The notes: a model not told the origin generated them from the sequence alone. Counted from the stretch's first letter, positions 50,603-59,437 are shown. The stretch: 64,000 nt of DNA from Sporosarcina sp. FSL K6-1508 (GCF_038007465.1 NZ_JBBOXF010000001.1:1-64000); one strand, 5' to 3'. Translations and numbers: made by a program.

Positions 50603-51898
50603 ATGAAAGTTGGTCATTTAATTAAGGCAGAACGAATTAGACAAGAAATGAAACAATTGGTATTGGCGAAAGGAATTTGCACGCCTTCTTACCTATCCAA
50701 AATTGAACGGAACTTAATTTTACCAAGTGAAGACATCGTCAGCTTATTATTTAACCGTTTAGGTATTGATCCAACGAAGTTACAAAAAAGTGATCAGCAA
50801 TCGGAAATTGATTTCGAGAAAATGCTAAAAGATGCTTATAAAGAAGTAATTACAAATCGTGATGAAAATTTCACGAAACAAAAACTTAATCACCTGGAGC
50901 AGCATAGTCCCTTATTTGAAAATCAATCGCTCTATTACACGTACCTCTTAATCGTATTAAGGTTTCGAATTATTTTAAGGCTAAATTTAGATGAACGAAA
51001 AAAAGAAATTGAAGACTTACAGGTATTAAGTGAAGACTTTGACCCTCGTCAAATGTATTTATATAAAATAAACCAGGCAATCTATTACTATTCGACAGAA
51101 AACCGAAGTAAATCGATCGAATATTTCGAAGATGTGTTATTATTAGTCGATGAGGTTTTATTAGAGAGTTGGGAAAAAGCAGAACTGAATTATATGATAG
51201 GATTAGTTTACACTGTTGATAGCCGTATTTTAACTTCCATTGAATATATCAGAAAGGCCCTTGGCTATTTCAGAGAAAACTTTCTAATGAAGCGAGTATT
51301 AGATTGTTACATTTTAATTGGAATTACGCATAAGAAAAGCGAACAGTTTCCAGAAGCCTATGAATCCTATTTAAAAGCAATGCAAATCTGTGATGAGTTT
51401 AACTTAGACCATGAAAAAAGAATTGTTTACCACAACTTGGGATCACTCTCCAGTATAATGGGTAATAACGAAGAAGCTATCCGTTATTACAAACTAAGTA
51501 TCCAGTATATTACTAATGAGGACGGCCCCCTTATATCAATACATTGTTTAGTAATCGAGTATACAAAAATGAATAACAAGGAACTCGCTAATCACTGGTG
51601 TGATGAGGGAATCTCATTATTTTTACAATTAAATGATAAGAACTTCACGTCCTATTATCATCATTTTAGTATCTTTAAATCACTTCATAGTGAACCAGGT
51701 CTATCTGAAACTATTACCAAACAAGCGATTGATTACTTTAAAACAATACAGGACTATCAATATGTCCATAAATATTCTATTCTTTTAGCTGAATGGCACT
51801 TCAAAAATAGGAAATATAAACTATCATCTATTTATTACCAAGAAGCAAATAGATATGGTTATATTTATAGAAAAATTAAAAGATGGGAGGATCTATAA
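50603..51898 (+). CDS. RRNPP-type quorum-sensing regulator (HTH plus TPR repeats)
   Basis: A 431-residue protein: XRE-type helix-turn-helix (residues 1-62, LIKAERIRQEMKQLVLAKGICTPSYLSKIERN in part, cited by GICTPSYLSKIERN), then helical repeats of TPR type to the C-terminus (AELNYMIGLVYTVDSRI, AYESYLKAMQICDEFNLDHEK-like, VYHNLGSLSSIMGNNEEAIRYYKLS cited by NLGSLSSIMGNNEEAIRYY). This is the plan of PlcR, NprR and related receptors that bind a re-imported signalling peptide. ATG 50603 behind GAGAGG is chosen over 50561. Its stop overlaps the start of a 44-codon secreted-peptide gene (TAATG), the standard receptor-pheromone arrangement. Targets are unknown. Confidence 0.85.
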   Translation: MKVGHLIKAERIRQEMKQLVLAKGICTPSYLSKIERNLILPSEDIVSLLFNRLGIDPTKLQKSDQQSEIDFEKMLKDAYKEVITNRDENFTKQKLNHLEQHSPLFENQSLYYTYLLIVLRFRIILRLNLDERKKEIEDLQVLSEDFDPRQMYLYKINQAIYYYSTENRSKSIEYFEDVLLLVDEVLLESWEKAELNYMIGLVYTVDSRILTSIEYIRKALGYFRENFLMKRVLDCYILIGITHKKSEQFPEAYESYLKAMQICDEFNLDHEKRIVYHNLGSLSSIMGNNEEAIRYYKLSIQYITNEDGPLISIHCLVIEYTKMNNKELANHWCDEGISLFLQLNDKNFTSYYHHFSIFKSLHSEPGLSETITKQAIDYFKTIQDYQYVHKYSILLAEWHFKNRKYKLSSIYYQEANRYGYIYRKIKRWEDL

Positions 51899-52032
51899 TG
51901 AAGAAAATTTTATCTGTTCTTTTACTTGTAATAATTCTAGGTGGAGCTGTAGGGAATGAGGCCCACGCTTCTAAAGACCTGTTTCCTAAATTAACAAAAA
52001 CATCAAGCATCACAGTCGACCACCTAAAATAA
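51898..52032 (+). CDS. Secreted signalling propeptide of the RRNPP regulator (Phr/NprX-like)
   Basis: A 44-residue product: MKK, a hydrophobic stretch (ILSVLLLVIILGG), a probable signal-peptidase site after EAHA (residue 24), and a 20-residue hydrophilic tail ending TSSITVDHLK. GGGAGGA lies 6 bases before the ATG, and the ATG overlaps the regulator stop by one base. In RRNPP systems the propeptide is exported, trimmed to 5-10 residues and taken up by an Opp importer to bind the regulator; the mature form here probably lies in the last ten residues. No family match is known to me; the call rests on position and layout. Confidence 0.75.
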   Translation: MKKILSVLLLVIILGGAVGNEAHASKDLFPKLTKTSSITVDHLK

Positions 52033-52041
52033 GCAACACAA

Positions 52042-52072
52042 AGGGAGCACTTCTCAGCCGAGGTGCTCCCTT
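52042..52072 (+). terminator. Bidirectional terminator after the signalling-peptide gene
   Basis: GGGAGCACTTCTC and GAGGTGCTCCC pair, with an A run before and TT/CG after; on the minus strand CCCTTTG follows. It separates the plus-strand quorum module from the minus-strand gene at 52087. Confidence 0.75.
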
Positions 52073-52086
52073 CGTCATTTCTACAT

Positions 52087-52848
52087 TTACAAAAAGAAGT
52101 TCGATCGGCTCATCACATCACCCATTATGGTATCCCCTACTACACTAAGAAAGATGGAAAAAGCAATTCCAAAAATCACAATATAGACGATGACACAGTA
52201 TAACGGATCAAGTGCCGATTCCTCTTGCGGCAACAGTTTTATTAGTATGTATAGCGGTACAATGAAAAATGCAATTATAAGTGCGAATGACAGCAATAAA
52301 TTTCCGAAAACGTAAGCTTTTAATAGGATTAATACTAAAGCAATCACTACGAGGAATGTAGAAGGAATAAGGTGTGTGCTATAAATACCGACGATATTTT
52401 TAAATGTTTGGTCGGGTCCAAGGAATTTGGTCGTAAGGAGTAATGATCCTATGACTAACGCAGTGATGAACAGAATAAGTAATAGTGAGTTACTCATCGT
52501 TGAAAAAAAGGATAACCCATACGAGGAACCGATTGATGTCATGACCGAAAAGAATGCAAGACCTACGAGTAATCCTAGGATTACAATAGTAACAAGACCA
52601 TTCACAAATTCTTTTTCACCATGCTTTAATGCTTCAGAAGGACGCCTCAAATAGTTCAGGAAGTAGCTCCCATACATTTTAGATGTCCCTTTCACCTTTT
52701 CTATAAATTCATTCGGCGATGCCTCAGATTTTGCAATCGCCCTACTCCGTGTTTGCTCCATCTCGATTTGCTGATCACCCATCGCCGTTCCGCATACTGC
52801 ACAAAACCTACCTTCATTTTGCTTATGTCCACAATTTATGCAATGCAA
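52087..52848 (-). CDS. Zinc-ribbon membrane protein, unknown
   Basis: A 253-residue protein starting at TTG 52848 behind GGAGGAG. It opens with a four-Cys zinc ribbon (CINCGHKQNEGRFCAVCG), then a soluble stretch and five or six hydrophobic helices (LVTIVILGLLVGLAFFSV, LLLILFITALVIGSLLL, FLVVIALVLILLKAYVFG, LLSFALIIAFFIVPLYIL, VIVYIVIFGIAFSIFLSVV). Related zinc-ribbon membrane proteins are widespread in Bacillales without known role. It is 45 bases after the YjiH-family gene. Confidence 0.75.
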   Translation of the reverse strand: MHCINCGHKQNEGRFCAVCGTAMGDQQIEMEQTRSRAIAKSEASPNEFIEKVKGTSKMYGSYFLNYLRRPSEALKHGEKEFVNGLVTIVILGLLVGLAFFSVMTSIGSSYGLSFFSTMSNSLLLILFITALVIGSLLLTTKFLGPDQTFKNIVGIYSTHLIPSTFLVVIALVLILLKAYVFGNLLLSFALIIAFFIVPLYILIKLLPQEESALDPLYCVIVYIVIFGIAFSIFLSVVGDTIMGDVMSRSNFFL

Positions 52849-52893
52849 TCCATTTCTCCTCCATTTTTATCATTCATCAATCTTTTTTCACCA

Positions 52894-54213
52894 TTACAAA
52901 AGCAAATAAGCAATCGGCGTTACAATCAACAATGTCAGGATGACGCGTTGAACCCAAATGACAAGGAGTTGTGGTATTGTGATCGGAATTTCAGTAGAGA
53001 CGATACAAGGAACAACTGCCGAAAAGAAGATGATAGACGATACAGAAACGACAGCAATTACGAATTTTACTATGAGCGTTGACTGTACAACGAGTAATGC
53101 CGGTAAAAACATTTCTGCGATGCCAAGTGCACCTGCTTTCGCGACAAGCATCGGTTCTGGTAATTGAAGGGCCGCCGTGAAAGGATAGAATATGTAGCCT
53201 ATCCAATCGAATATGGGTGTAAATTCGGCCAAAACAAGGCCTAACAGCCCGATGGAAAGAATGGAAGGTAAAATAGCCATAACCATCAGACATCCATCCC
53301 GAAAGTTAGTCCATATATTCTGTGTAAATGAAGGGACATTCGCTACCGTTGCCGAAGCCTCTTTCCAAGCAACTGCAAAACGATTTCCTACCGGTTTCAC
53401 CTCAGGCTGTGGTGTCGCGCCTTCATAATAATTATTTTTTATTGAACGTAAGGGCCACAGGTGAACCGTAATCGCTGTCACTAAGAATGTCACAACTAAT
53501 GTAGTCCAAAAGTAAAGATTCCAAATTGACATTAAATCCAACGTTTTTGCCACGACGACCATAAATGTTGCAGATACTGTTGAAAACCCAGTCGCAATAA
53601 TTGCCGCCTCGCGTGCTGTATACTTCCCTTCTTTATATACACGATTTGTTATCAACAGGCCCAACGAATAGGAACCTACAAATGACGCTACAGCATCAAT
53701 TGCAGAACGACCGGGAGTCTTCCAAATGGGGCGCATAACAGGTTGTAACAACACACCGACAAATTCAAGCAAGCCATAGCCTACAAGCAACGCGAGAAAT
53801 ACAGCTCCAATTGGCACGAGCAAGCCCACTGGGATGACTAATTTGTTTAATAAAAACGGACCCATATCCGCATCAAATAGCCAAGCAGGTCCAATATTGA
53901 AGATAAGCAAAACGCCGACCACAAGTCCAATCACTTTGAAGATTGAAAAAACAAGATTCACCTTCGACTTTTTCCACGTTCCGGAAATAAACGGATACAA
54001 AGCCCCTGCCAAAATAACAATTAACGCATAATACGGCAATACTCCACTCACATTTGTTTGAATCCATGACACGATATGATCCAACATAATTGAGCTTTTA
54101 TCGCCTATCGTGACAGGAACGAAAAACATAAAAGCTCCGATAAAACTAAAGACAAAAAACTTCCACATGCCTAAGTTTGAGCGTGGTTTCTCCTTTTCCC
54201 CCACTTGTTGCAC
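52894..54213 (-). CDS. YjiH-family membrane protein (nucleoside gate domain)
   Basis: A protein of about 439 residues with ten or so helices; the opening FFVFSFIGAFMFFVPVTIGDKSSIMLDHIVSW (cited by GAFMFFVPVTIGDKSS) and the Gate-domain stretch AGALGIAEMFLPALLVV match the YjiH family of putative transporters. AAAGGGGG seven bases before GTG 54213 (VQQVGEKEKPRSNLG) sets the start instead of 54258. A Rho-independent terminator stands about 110 bases upstream in the leader region, which may control expression. Substrate unknown. Confidence 0.82.
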   Translation of the reverse strand: MQQVGEKEKPRSNLGMWKFFVFSFIGAFMFFVPVTIGDKSSIMLDHIVSWIQTNVSGVLPYYALIVILAGALYPFISGTWKKSKVNLVFSIFKVIGLVVGVLLIFNIGPAWLFDADMGPFLLNKLVIPVGLLVPIGAVFLALLVGYGLLEFVGVLLQPVMRPIWKTPGRSAIDAVASFVGSYSLGLLITNRVYKEGKYTAREAAIIATGFSTVSATFMVVVAKTLDLMSIWNLYFWTTLVVTFLVTAITVHLWPLRSIKNNYYEGATPQPEVKPVGNRFAVAWKEASATVANVPSFTQNIWTNFRDGCLMVMAILPSILSIGLLGLVLAEFTPIFDWIGYIFYPFTAALQLPEPMLVAKAGALGIAEMFLPALLVVQSTLIVKFVIAVVSVSSIIFFSAVVPCIVSTEIPITIPQLLVIWVQRVILTLLIVTPIAYLLL

Positions 54214-54325
54214 TCCACTTCCCCCTTTGTAAAATATTTTTCCTGTACAAAACATCATAATTACTCCAATCTATTCTTCAACACTCCCCTTATATTCTTA
54301 AAGCATCACATTTCCAGCAAGAAAC

Positions 54326-54366
54326 GAAAAAAATCCCCTGCGTCACATAAAATGACCGTGGGATTC
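54326..54366 (-). terminator. Orphan terminator or attenuator upstream of the YjiH-family gene
   Basis: On the minus strand AATCCCACGGTCA and TGACGCAGGGGATT pair and seven T follow. No minus-strand gene lies between here and 54960, so it does not end a known gene; it may be the switchable terminator of a leader RNA starting near 54450. Confidence 0.65.
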
Positions 54367-54409
54367 CATTTATCGGAAAGACTTATATTGATAATCAACA
54401 TATTGTACA

Positions 54410-54469
54410 TATTGCGCAAAAATTCATGTTTGTTCTGTTTGTTTTAGAATTTACTTGGTGACAGTCACC
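54410..54469 (-). repeat. REP-like palindrome copy H
   Basis: GGTGACAGTCACC at 54457-54469 with the long type of tail to its left (AATTCATGTTTGTTCTGTTTGT then TTAGAATTTACT, cited in parts), as in copies C and G. Confidence 0.85.
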
Positions 54470-54565
54470 CAACGAACACCCATCAAATGCTGAACGTTGC
54501 ATCCCTCATCGCATCCACATAAAAAACAAAAAGAATGTTTCGACAAAATTCGCCTTTTCAATACC

Positions 54566-54664
54566 TGTGGATAAGGTTACTAACGTTATACCTACCACTC
54601 TCTATACATTCCCACCCTTTGGGAACATGTTAACCACAGCTTATCCACCTTTATCTGTGGATAA
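54566..54664. promoter_or_regulatory. DnaA-box cluster in the sda control region
   Basis: Two perfect boxes TGTGGATAA (54566 and 54656) and two near-perfect ones, TTAACCACA (54630) and TTATCCACC (54641), within 100 bases. In B. subtilis DnaA binds upstream of sda and drives its expression when replication starts; the same placement here, 124-222 bases before the sda ATG, supports that control. Confidence 0.85.
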
Positions 54665-54787
54665 CGGAACGGTTGTTCTTAATCCTAAACTTTGGTAGAT
54701 TAGTAATATACCCTTGACTCGTACCATTCTATGCAAACACATTTCAATTTAGTACACATATCTATAATATAGGAGGTGAAATTCAAA

Positions 54788-54928
54788 ATGAGCAAACTCC
54801 CTGATGACTTATTGATTGAATCCTATTTCAAAGCAAAAGACATCAAACTATGCCCTCACTTCATTCAGTTGCTAGAAGCAGAAATCCGCCGTCGATCTTT
54901 ACAGGTTGAAGTACAACTTTCTTCATGA
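54788..54928 (+). CDS. sda: Sporulation inhibitor Sda
   Basis: A 46-residue helical hairpin protein, too short for usual ORF tables. MSKLPDDLLIESYFKAKDI and FIQLLEAEIRRRSL align with B. subtilis Sda (LSDELLIESYFKA; FIELIENEIKRRSL). Sda binds the sporulation kinase KinA and blocks autophosphorylation, so cells with active replication do not sporulate. AGGAGGTGA precedes the ATG with good spacing. The DnaA-box cluster upstream and a terminator right after the stop complete a stand-alone gene. Confidence 0.95.
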   Translation: MSKLPDDLLIESYFKAKDIKLCPHFIQLLEAEIRRRSLQVEVQLSS

Positions 54929-54938
54929 TCCTGCAGAC

Positions 54939-54960
54939 GCCCTTTTAGGGGCTTTTTTTT
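54939..54960 (+). terminator. Terminator of sda
   Basis: GCCC and GGGC with a TTTTAG-type loop, then eight T, 10 bases after the sda stop codon. Confidence 0.85.
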
Positions 54961-54962
54961 GC

Positions 54963-55026
54963 ACACAAAAAGCACCAGGTTCCATCCGACTCAACATGCT
55001 CGTAGGCTGATGAAAACCCGGTGCTT
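54963..55026 (-). terminator. Terminator of the C-terminal processing protease gene
   Basis: On the minus strand AAGCACCGGGTTTTC and GGAACCTGGTGCTT pair around a long loop and TTTTTG follows, just after the protease stop codon. Confidence 0.75.
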
Positions 55027-55028
55027 AC

Positions 55029-56426
55029 TTATTTTACTGAAACCTCTAGATACACGCCTTGTTTCATCGGCTTATTTTGCACATTTTTATAAAGCGGATG
55101 AATTACAAGTACATATTTCTTTCCTGTCTGTAAAGTATTATTAGGAACGACCGTTATTGTTTTGTCGTTAGCCACCTCGACTCCTACTTTGACTTCTCTT
55201 CCACCCAATTCGATAAGCTGAATTGCTGCTTTATCGATATTCTTCCAATTCATTTTTGTGTTCATTTCTACCGTAAACTTTTTGTTGACCGGAACATTTA
55301 CAAGTTGAGGAAGCTGTTTATACCCCTTCAATTTGATGAGCAGCTGATCATGATGGGATACTTCGAGCTCGGCCTCTTTTTTCGTTAGTACATCTGGCTT
55401 AACGCCAACTTCGTCCACAGGTTGACCGCCCGGCGAATAAAATCTTGCAGTTGTCATCTTCAACACACTGCCGTCATCGAATCCATACATCGCTTGCATC
55501 GTGCCTTTACCGTAGCTAGTTTGACCGTATAACGTAGCCGCTTTTTGCTCCTTCACTGTCGCAGAAACCATCTCTGAAGCACTTGCACTGTATTCATTAA
55601 TCAAAACATGTGTCGGTCCGTTAAACTTTCTAGGTTGAATGGTTGACGGATAAGTCATCGGCTTACTGTTCTTTTCCCTCAATTGAAACGCATTGGGTGT
55701 ATTGGGGAAAAATCCTGCAATGTCCTGTGCAGCTGTAATAAAACCACCGCCATTATTGCGCAGATCAACAATCCATCCGTCAGCCCCACTTAAAGATTGA
55801 ATTGCTTTATTCATCTCTTTCGAGGATTCCGTCGCAAAGCTGTTCAGACGAATGTAGGCAATGTTGCCACCAAGCATTTCAGCTTCAATATTCGGAAGCA
55901 TAATCTCTTCCCGCGGCAGTTTTTTCTCGATAGGGGCGAATTGACCCACTCGATTGATTGTCAATGTAACCTCCGTTTTTTCGTCCCCGCTAATTAACGA
56001 TATCGCGAACTGAATCGACTTGCCGACAATACTTTTCCCATTTACATGTGTAATCACATCACCCGTTTGTACATCGCCGCGAGCCGCAGGTCCATTTGGG
56101 ATAACTGAAATGACTTTGATACCTTTCAAGTCCTCTTCAAGCACAACGCCAATTCCAACAATTTTTTGCTCAATCCCATTCATAAAACCTTGGTATTCCC
56201 TCGCTGTCATATAGACGGAATGGGGATCCAGATTCTTTGTAATATCCTTAATCGAACCCTTGGATAGTATCGTTTCCGGCACATCGTCAACATAATAGTC
56301 TCGTACCAATTGTCTTACTTCATCGAGCGGTTCTGCTGACGCGGACAGGGCAAATGGAAACAAGACAACTACAATGGAGAATAGTAGCACGAGCGATTTA
56401 ATAGTTCTTTTCAACGTGTTGGACAC
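55029..56426 (-). CDS. S41 family C-terminal processing peptidase with PDZ domain
   Basis: A 465-residue exported protease: signal peptide to about SASA (residue 31), a helical N-domain, a PDZ domain (about 88-170, VGIGVVLEEDLKGIKVISVIPNGPAARGDVQTGDVI cited by GVVLEEDLKG and GPAARGDVQTGD), the S41 core with WIVDLRNNGGG, catalytic Ser in EYSASASEM and catalytic Lys in GQTSYGKGTMQ, and a 120-residue C-terminal extension with beta pattern. It trims or degrades extracytoplasmic proteins and is related to CtpA/CtpB; CtpB acts in sporulation signalling, but which paralogue this is cannot be told here. Confidence 0.9.
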   Translation of the reverse strand: MSNTLKRTIKSLVLLFSIVVVLFPFALSASAEPLDEVRQLVRDYYVDDVPETILSKGSIKDITKNLDPHSVYMTAREYQGFMNGIEQKIVGIGVVLEEDLKGIKVISVIPNGPAARGDVQTGDVITHVNGKSIVGKSIQFAISLISGDEKTEVTLTINRVGQFAPIEKKLPREEIMLPNIEAEMLGGNIAYIRLNSFATESSKEMNKAIQSLSGADGWIVDLRNNGGGFITAAQDIAGFFPNTPNAFQLREKNSKPMTYPSTIQPRKFNGPTHVLINEYSASASEMVSATVKEQKAATLYGQTSYGKGTMQAMYGFDDGSVLKMTTARFYSPGGQPVDEVGVKPDVLTKKEAELEVSHHDQLLIKLKGYKQLPQLVNVPVNKKFTVEMNTKMNWKNIDKAAIQLIELGGREVKVGVEVANDKTITVVPNNTLQTGKKYVLVIHPLYKNVQNKPMKQGVYLEVSVK

Positions 56427-56504
56427 CCTCTCTTCTATACATCTATTCCCCCATTATACTACTTACTTGATTTCTTTAACTAGTCACATAAGTGATTTTC
56501 TATC

Positions 56505-57833
56505 TCAACTGTTCCATTTTCTGTGGTAATAAAAAATCGTCATCAGGACAATGAATTCAGATGTCGGTATAGCAAGCCAGACGCCTGTTAATCCGAATAG
56601 TCGCGGCATGATCAGCAGAAGAATAAGCAAAATAATAATTTCCCTTGCTGCTGTTATCCACGTTGCCATCCGAATTTGCCCGATGGATTGATAGTACGTC
56701 ATCATGACAAAGTTCGTGCCCATGAAAAGATACGCGATAAAGAATAGTTTGATGCCTGGTATCGCAAGCGCCATTACTTCTTCCGGGAAATCACCGAACA
56801 AACTCGCAATCGGTGCAGCAGCGAATTGACCAATTAATAAAAAGAAGAGACCGGCCCCGAAAGTTGTGCCAATTGCCATCCGTACCGTTTTCTTCATCTT
56901 CTCTTCACTTCCAGCCCCACGATAATAACTAATCAATGGCTGGATTGCCGCGCCCATCCCTAAAAATAACAGTAGCATAACACTGTGAACATAATTCAAA
57001 ATCGTAAATGCAGACACGCCTACAGTTCCAGCGAGACGTTCAAACGTCAGATTATGCGAGATTGTAAAAACAGAAAATCCAACTTCCGAAAGAAAACTTG
57101 GAAAACCAATTACTAATATAAGAAGTAATAACTTCCGATCGAACTTGAAGCGAACGAAACGCAAGTTGCTTTTCTTCCTGAAAAAATGTGTACTTAAAAT
57201 AAGAAGCCCGACAAATGCACCAATGACTGTCGCTGCCGCCGCACCCGCTACGCCATAGTCAAGAACAAATAAAAATACATAATTTAAACCGATATTAACA
57301 AGGGATGTAGCAACAAGTGCAATCATTGATAAATTTGGACCGCCGTCATTTCTCACTAAAATACTAAATGCATTTTCAACCGTGAAGACGAATCCAAACA
57401 GCAACATGACGTTCATATACCCCGCGACATACTGGAACGTATCAGCATTCGCCCCTAACAAATAAGCAAGCTCTGTCCTGAATGTAAAAGCGATAAATCC
57501 GATAATTATCGTCAAAGTAAATATAGAAACAATTGCATGTGAAAAGATAATACGCGCCTCACCTGGCCGTTTAGCCCCCATCATTGCCGAATAACGGGTC
57601 GCTGCACCTATTCCAATCCACAATGACATCGCCACAAAAATTGTATAGACAGGTGCAGCGATACCAACTCCAGCAAGGGCGACCGGTCCCAGCCGATTGC
57701 CGACCATAATCCCGTCTATCACAATATTGACAGCCATCAGCAGCATTCCAACCGTCGACGGAATCAAATACCTCACAAAAGATTTCCCGACCGATTCCGT
57801 ATCCAGACGGTTTACTACGTGTTCATTTTTCAT
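56505..57833 (-). CDS. MATE family multidrug/sodium efflux transporter
   Basis: A 442-residue membrane protein with 12 predicted helices arranged as two six-helix bundles. DGIMVGNRLGPVALAGVGIAAPV in the first bundle (cited by IDGIMVGNRLGPVALAGVG) and QPLISYYRGAG in the second are MATE landmarks. It lies 117 bases after a TetR gene in the same direction and is probably its target: a typical drug-efflux pair. Substrate unknown. Confidence 0.92.
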   Translation of the reverse strand: MKNEHVVNRLDTESVGKSFVRYLIPSTVGMLLMAVNIVIDGIMVGNRLGPVALAGVGIAAPVYTIFVAMSLWIGIGAATRYSAMMGAKRPGEARIIFSHAIVSIFTLTIIIGFIAFTFRTELAYLLGANADTFQYVAGYMNVMLLFGFVFTVENAFSILVRNDGGPNLSMIALVATSLVNIGLNYVFLFVLDYGVAGAAAATVIGAFVGLLILSTHFFRKKSNLRFVRFKFDRKLLLLILVIGFPSFLSEVGFSVFTISHNLTFERLAGTVGVSAFTILNYVHSVMLLLFLGMGAAIQPLISYYRGAGSEEKMKKTVRMAIGTTFGAGLFFLLIGQFAAAPIASLFGDFPEEVMALAIPGIKLFFIAYLFMGTNFVMMTYYQSIGQIRMATWITAAREIIILLILLLIMPRLFGLTGVWLAIPTSEFIVLMTIFYYHRKWNS

Positions 57834-57910
57834 AACTAGTTCAAATCCTTATCTTTTATCATTCCCGAGAACGTGAAAACGATTTTAGTTTTTTTAGTTT
57901 CATAAAGCCT

Positions 57911-57941
57911 GAAAAATGACCGGCCTTTGAATGGCCAGCAC
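57911..57941 (-). terminator. Terminator between tetR and MATE genes
   Basis: GGCC...GGCC stem (GCTGGCC and GGCCGGT) with a 7-base loop and a run of T on the minus strand. It would partly uncouple the regulator from the pump gene. Confidence 0.55.
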
Positions 57942-57950
57942 ATTTTTTTC

Positions 57951-58505
57951 TTATTTCTCGTTCATAATCCCTGTCAATAATACATCCACAATCGACTCAT
58001 GCGCTTCTGTTAGAGAAATACTATGCTCTAAAAAAAACTGTCGATCGAGAGTTGTATTCGATGCCCCGATAATCAATTTCATCAGCAAATCGATATTCCA
58101 ATCCTTAATGATACCCGTACGGATTCCTTCTTCAAGAAGCCCTTTTAGATCATCCCATTGATTCAACTCACGATTCACCCGTTCCCATTGTGCAGGATAA
58201 GAGCGTTTCAATTGTTCTATAATCCGTAGATCATAAAATTCATTGTATTTCGGTATGACAACAATCGCCTTCCGAATTTTTTCCGGCAATGTCAAGTCAG
58301 GATTATCAATGATCATGCGCGTCTGTTCATCGAACTCGTGAAGCGTCAAGTCAAGAATCGAATCCAGGATATCCACTTTGGATGAAAAGTGCTCATATAA
58401 CGTCCGCTTACTAATCCCTAGCCGCTTTGACAAGTCATCCATCGTGAACTTAATCCCATTGTTTCGTGTTTCTTCAATGAATGCATGTATAATTCTCGTC
58501 TTCAA
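57951..58505 (-). CDS. TetR family transcriptional regulator
   Basis: A 184-residue protein with the N-terminal TetR helix-turn-helix (FTMDDLSKRLGISKRTLYEHFSSKVDIL, cited by LSKRLGISKRTLYEHF) and a variable helical C-terminal ligand domain. Upstream of the MATE gene in the same direction, it probably represses it and itself until a toxic ligand binds. Confidence 0.9.
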   Translation of the reverse strand: MKTRIIHAFIEETRNNGIKFTMDDLSKRLGISKRTLYEHFSSKVDILDSILDLTLHEFDEQTRMIIDNPDLTLPEKIRKAIVVIPKYNEFYDLRIIEQLKRSYPAQWERVNRELNQWDDLKGLLEEGIRTGIIKDWNIDLLMKLIIGASNTTLDRQFFLEHSISLTEAHESIVDVLLTGIMNEK

Positions 58506-58598
58506 TTCAAAACCCCCTAAAAAACTACGGATACCATTCTAGTTTTATTCGTTTCATAATACAACATTTGTAGAGGCGCTGTCTACTTGAAACTACGG

Positions 58599-58651
58599 TT
58601 ATAGGGGTGACTGTCACCCCTATAATTCAGACATTATTCAGATAATTACTC
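58599..58651 (+). repeat. REP-like palindrome copy I
   Basis: A 27-base perfect palindrome TTATAGGGGTGACTGTC...CCCCTATAA (58599-58625) followed by TTCAGACATTATTCAGATAA. It lies upstream of the tetR gene. Confidence 0.85.
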
Positions 58652-58668
58652 ACACTCTGCAGACAAAC

Positions 58669-58715
58669 AAAAAAGGCATACTACCTCTTTTTTTGAACGA
58701 GGTAGTATGCCTTTT
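58669..58715 (-). terminator. Terminator of the unknown gene at 58796
   Basis: AAAAGGCATACTACCTC and its complement form a 17-bp perfect stem with an 11-base loop; on the minus strand TTTTTTG follows. Confidence 0.9.
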
Positions 58716-58795
58716 GGATTTGGAGATGCTTTTCGACAGCTATTCACGAACTTGGCTGCTTATTGATTTTTACTCTGTGTAATTGCACACAAATG

Positions 58796-59437
58796 TTATC
58801 CTGGAAATGTTATAACGATTTCCCCATTTATATTTACCACTTCTATTAATTCATCATTGAAAAGATAGGGTGTATCATTTTTGTCCTGGGGTGTTACTGC
58901 TTCATAACTGTTCTTTGCTGACAAGACTTGAAAAGTGACAGGAATATAGCGGCCTTTATTCAAAGCTTTCATGTTCCCCATCAAAAATACCTCTTTGCTG
59001 GAAACTGCAAAACTTAAGTAGCCAACTTCTTTATTTAAATTGCCTGATACTAATTTAACGCCCTGCAACAATGAAATAATGCACAAAATGAAATCGTTTA
59101 TAATATCGGAAGACAATTTTTCAAAGCCGTTTTTTAGAAATAGCGCATTGAAGCCGTTTCTAATTTCTTTGAAAGAGAATATATCCTCAATCTTCTTGCC
59201 TTTTGAAACTGTGCCCAGATTATTAATCACTTGCTTGCAGTCTTCGAGGTAGTCACTGACATACCCTTTACTCTTTTCCCTATTCGCTATAAAATTACCT
59301 AGTTCTTTAATACTTTCAATGCCCTCAGCATCTTCTCTAACTAACATTAAGAAACTGTAAAGATCTTTTTCATCAAAATCTCTTTCGGAAAATTTCTGAT
59401 AGTAGTATGCAAATAACTGTTGTTCCTTTTTATCCAT
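58796..59437 (-). CDS. Hypothetical protein, 213 residues
   Basis: A soluble, mostly helical protein (MDKKEQQLFAYYYQKFSERD; DLYSFLMLVREDAEGIESIKEL) with a beta-rich last third (VGYLSFAVSSKEVFLMG, GRYIPVTFQVLSAKNS, IEVVNINGEIVITFPG). No signal peptide, membrane helix or catalytic motif seen, and no family recognised. It stands alone, with its own terminator, between two REP-like elements (I and J). Base use looks slightly AT-richer than its neighbours, so lateral origin is possible. Confidence 0.6.
   Translation of the reverse strand: MDKKEQQLFAYYYQKFSERDFDEKDLYSFLMLVREDAEGIESIKELGNFIANREKSKGYVSDYLEDCKQVINNLGTVSKGKKIEDIFSFKEIRNGFNALFLKNGFEKLSSDIINDFILCIISLLQGVKLVSGNLNKEVGYLSFAVSSKEVFLMGNMKALNKGRYIPVTFQVLSAKNSYEAVTPQDKNDTPYLFNDELIEVVNINGEIVITFPG

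Noticed and set aside
52991..53293. 100-codon frame within the YjiH-family gene
   Set aside because: Out-of-frame shadow on the same strand without start signals.
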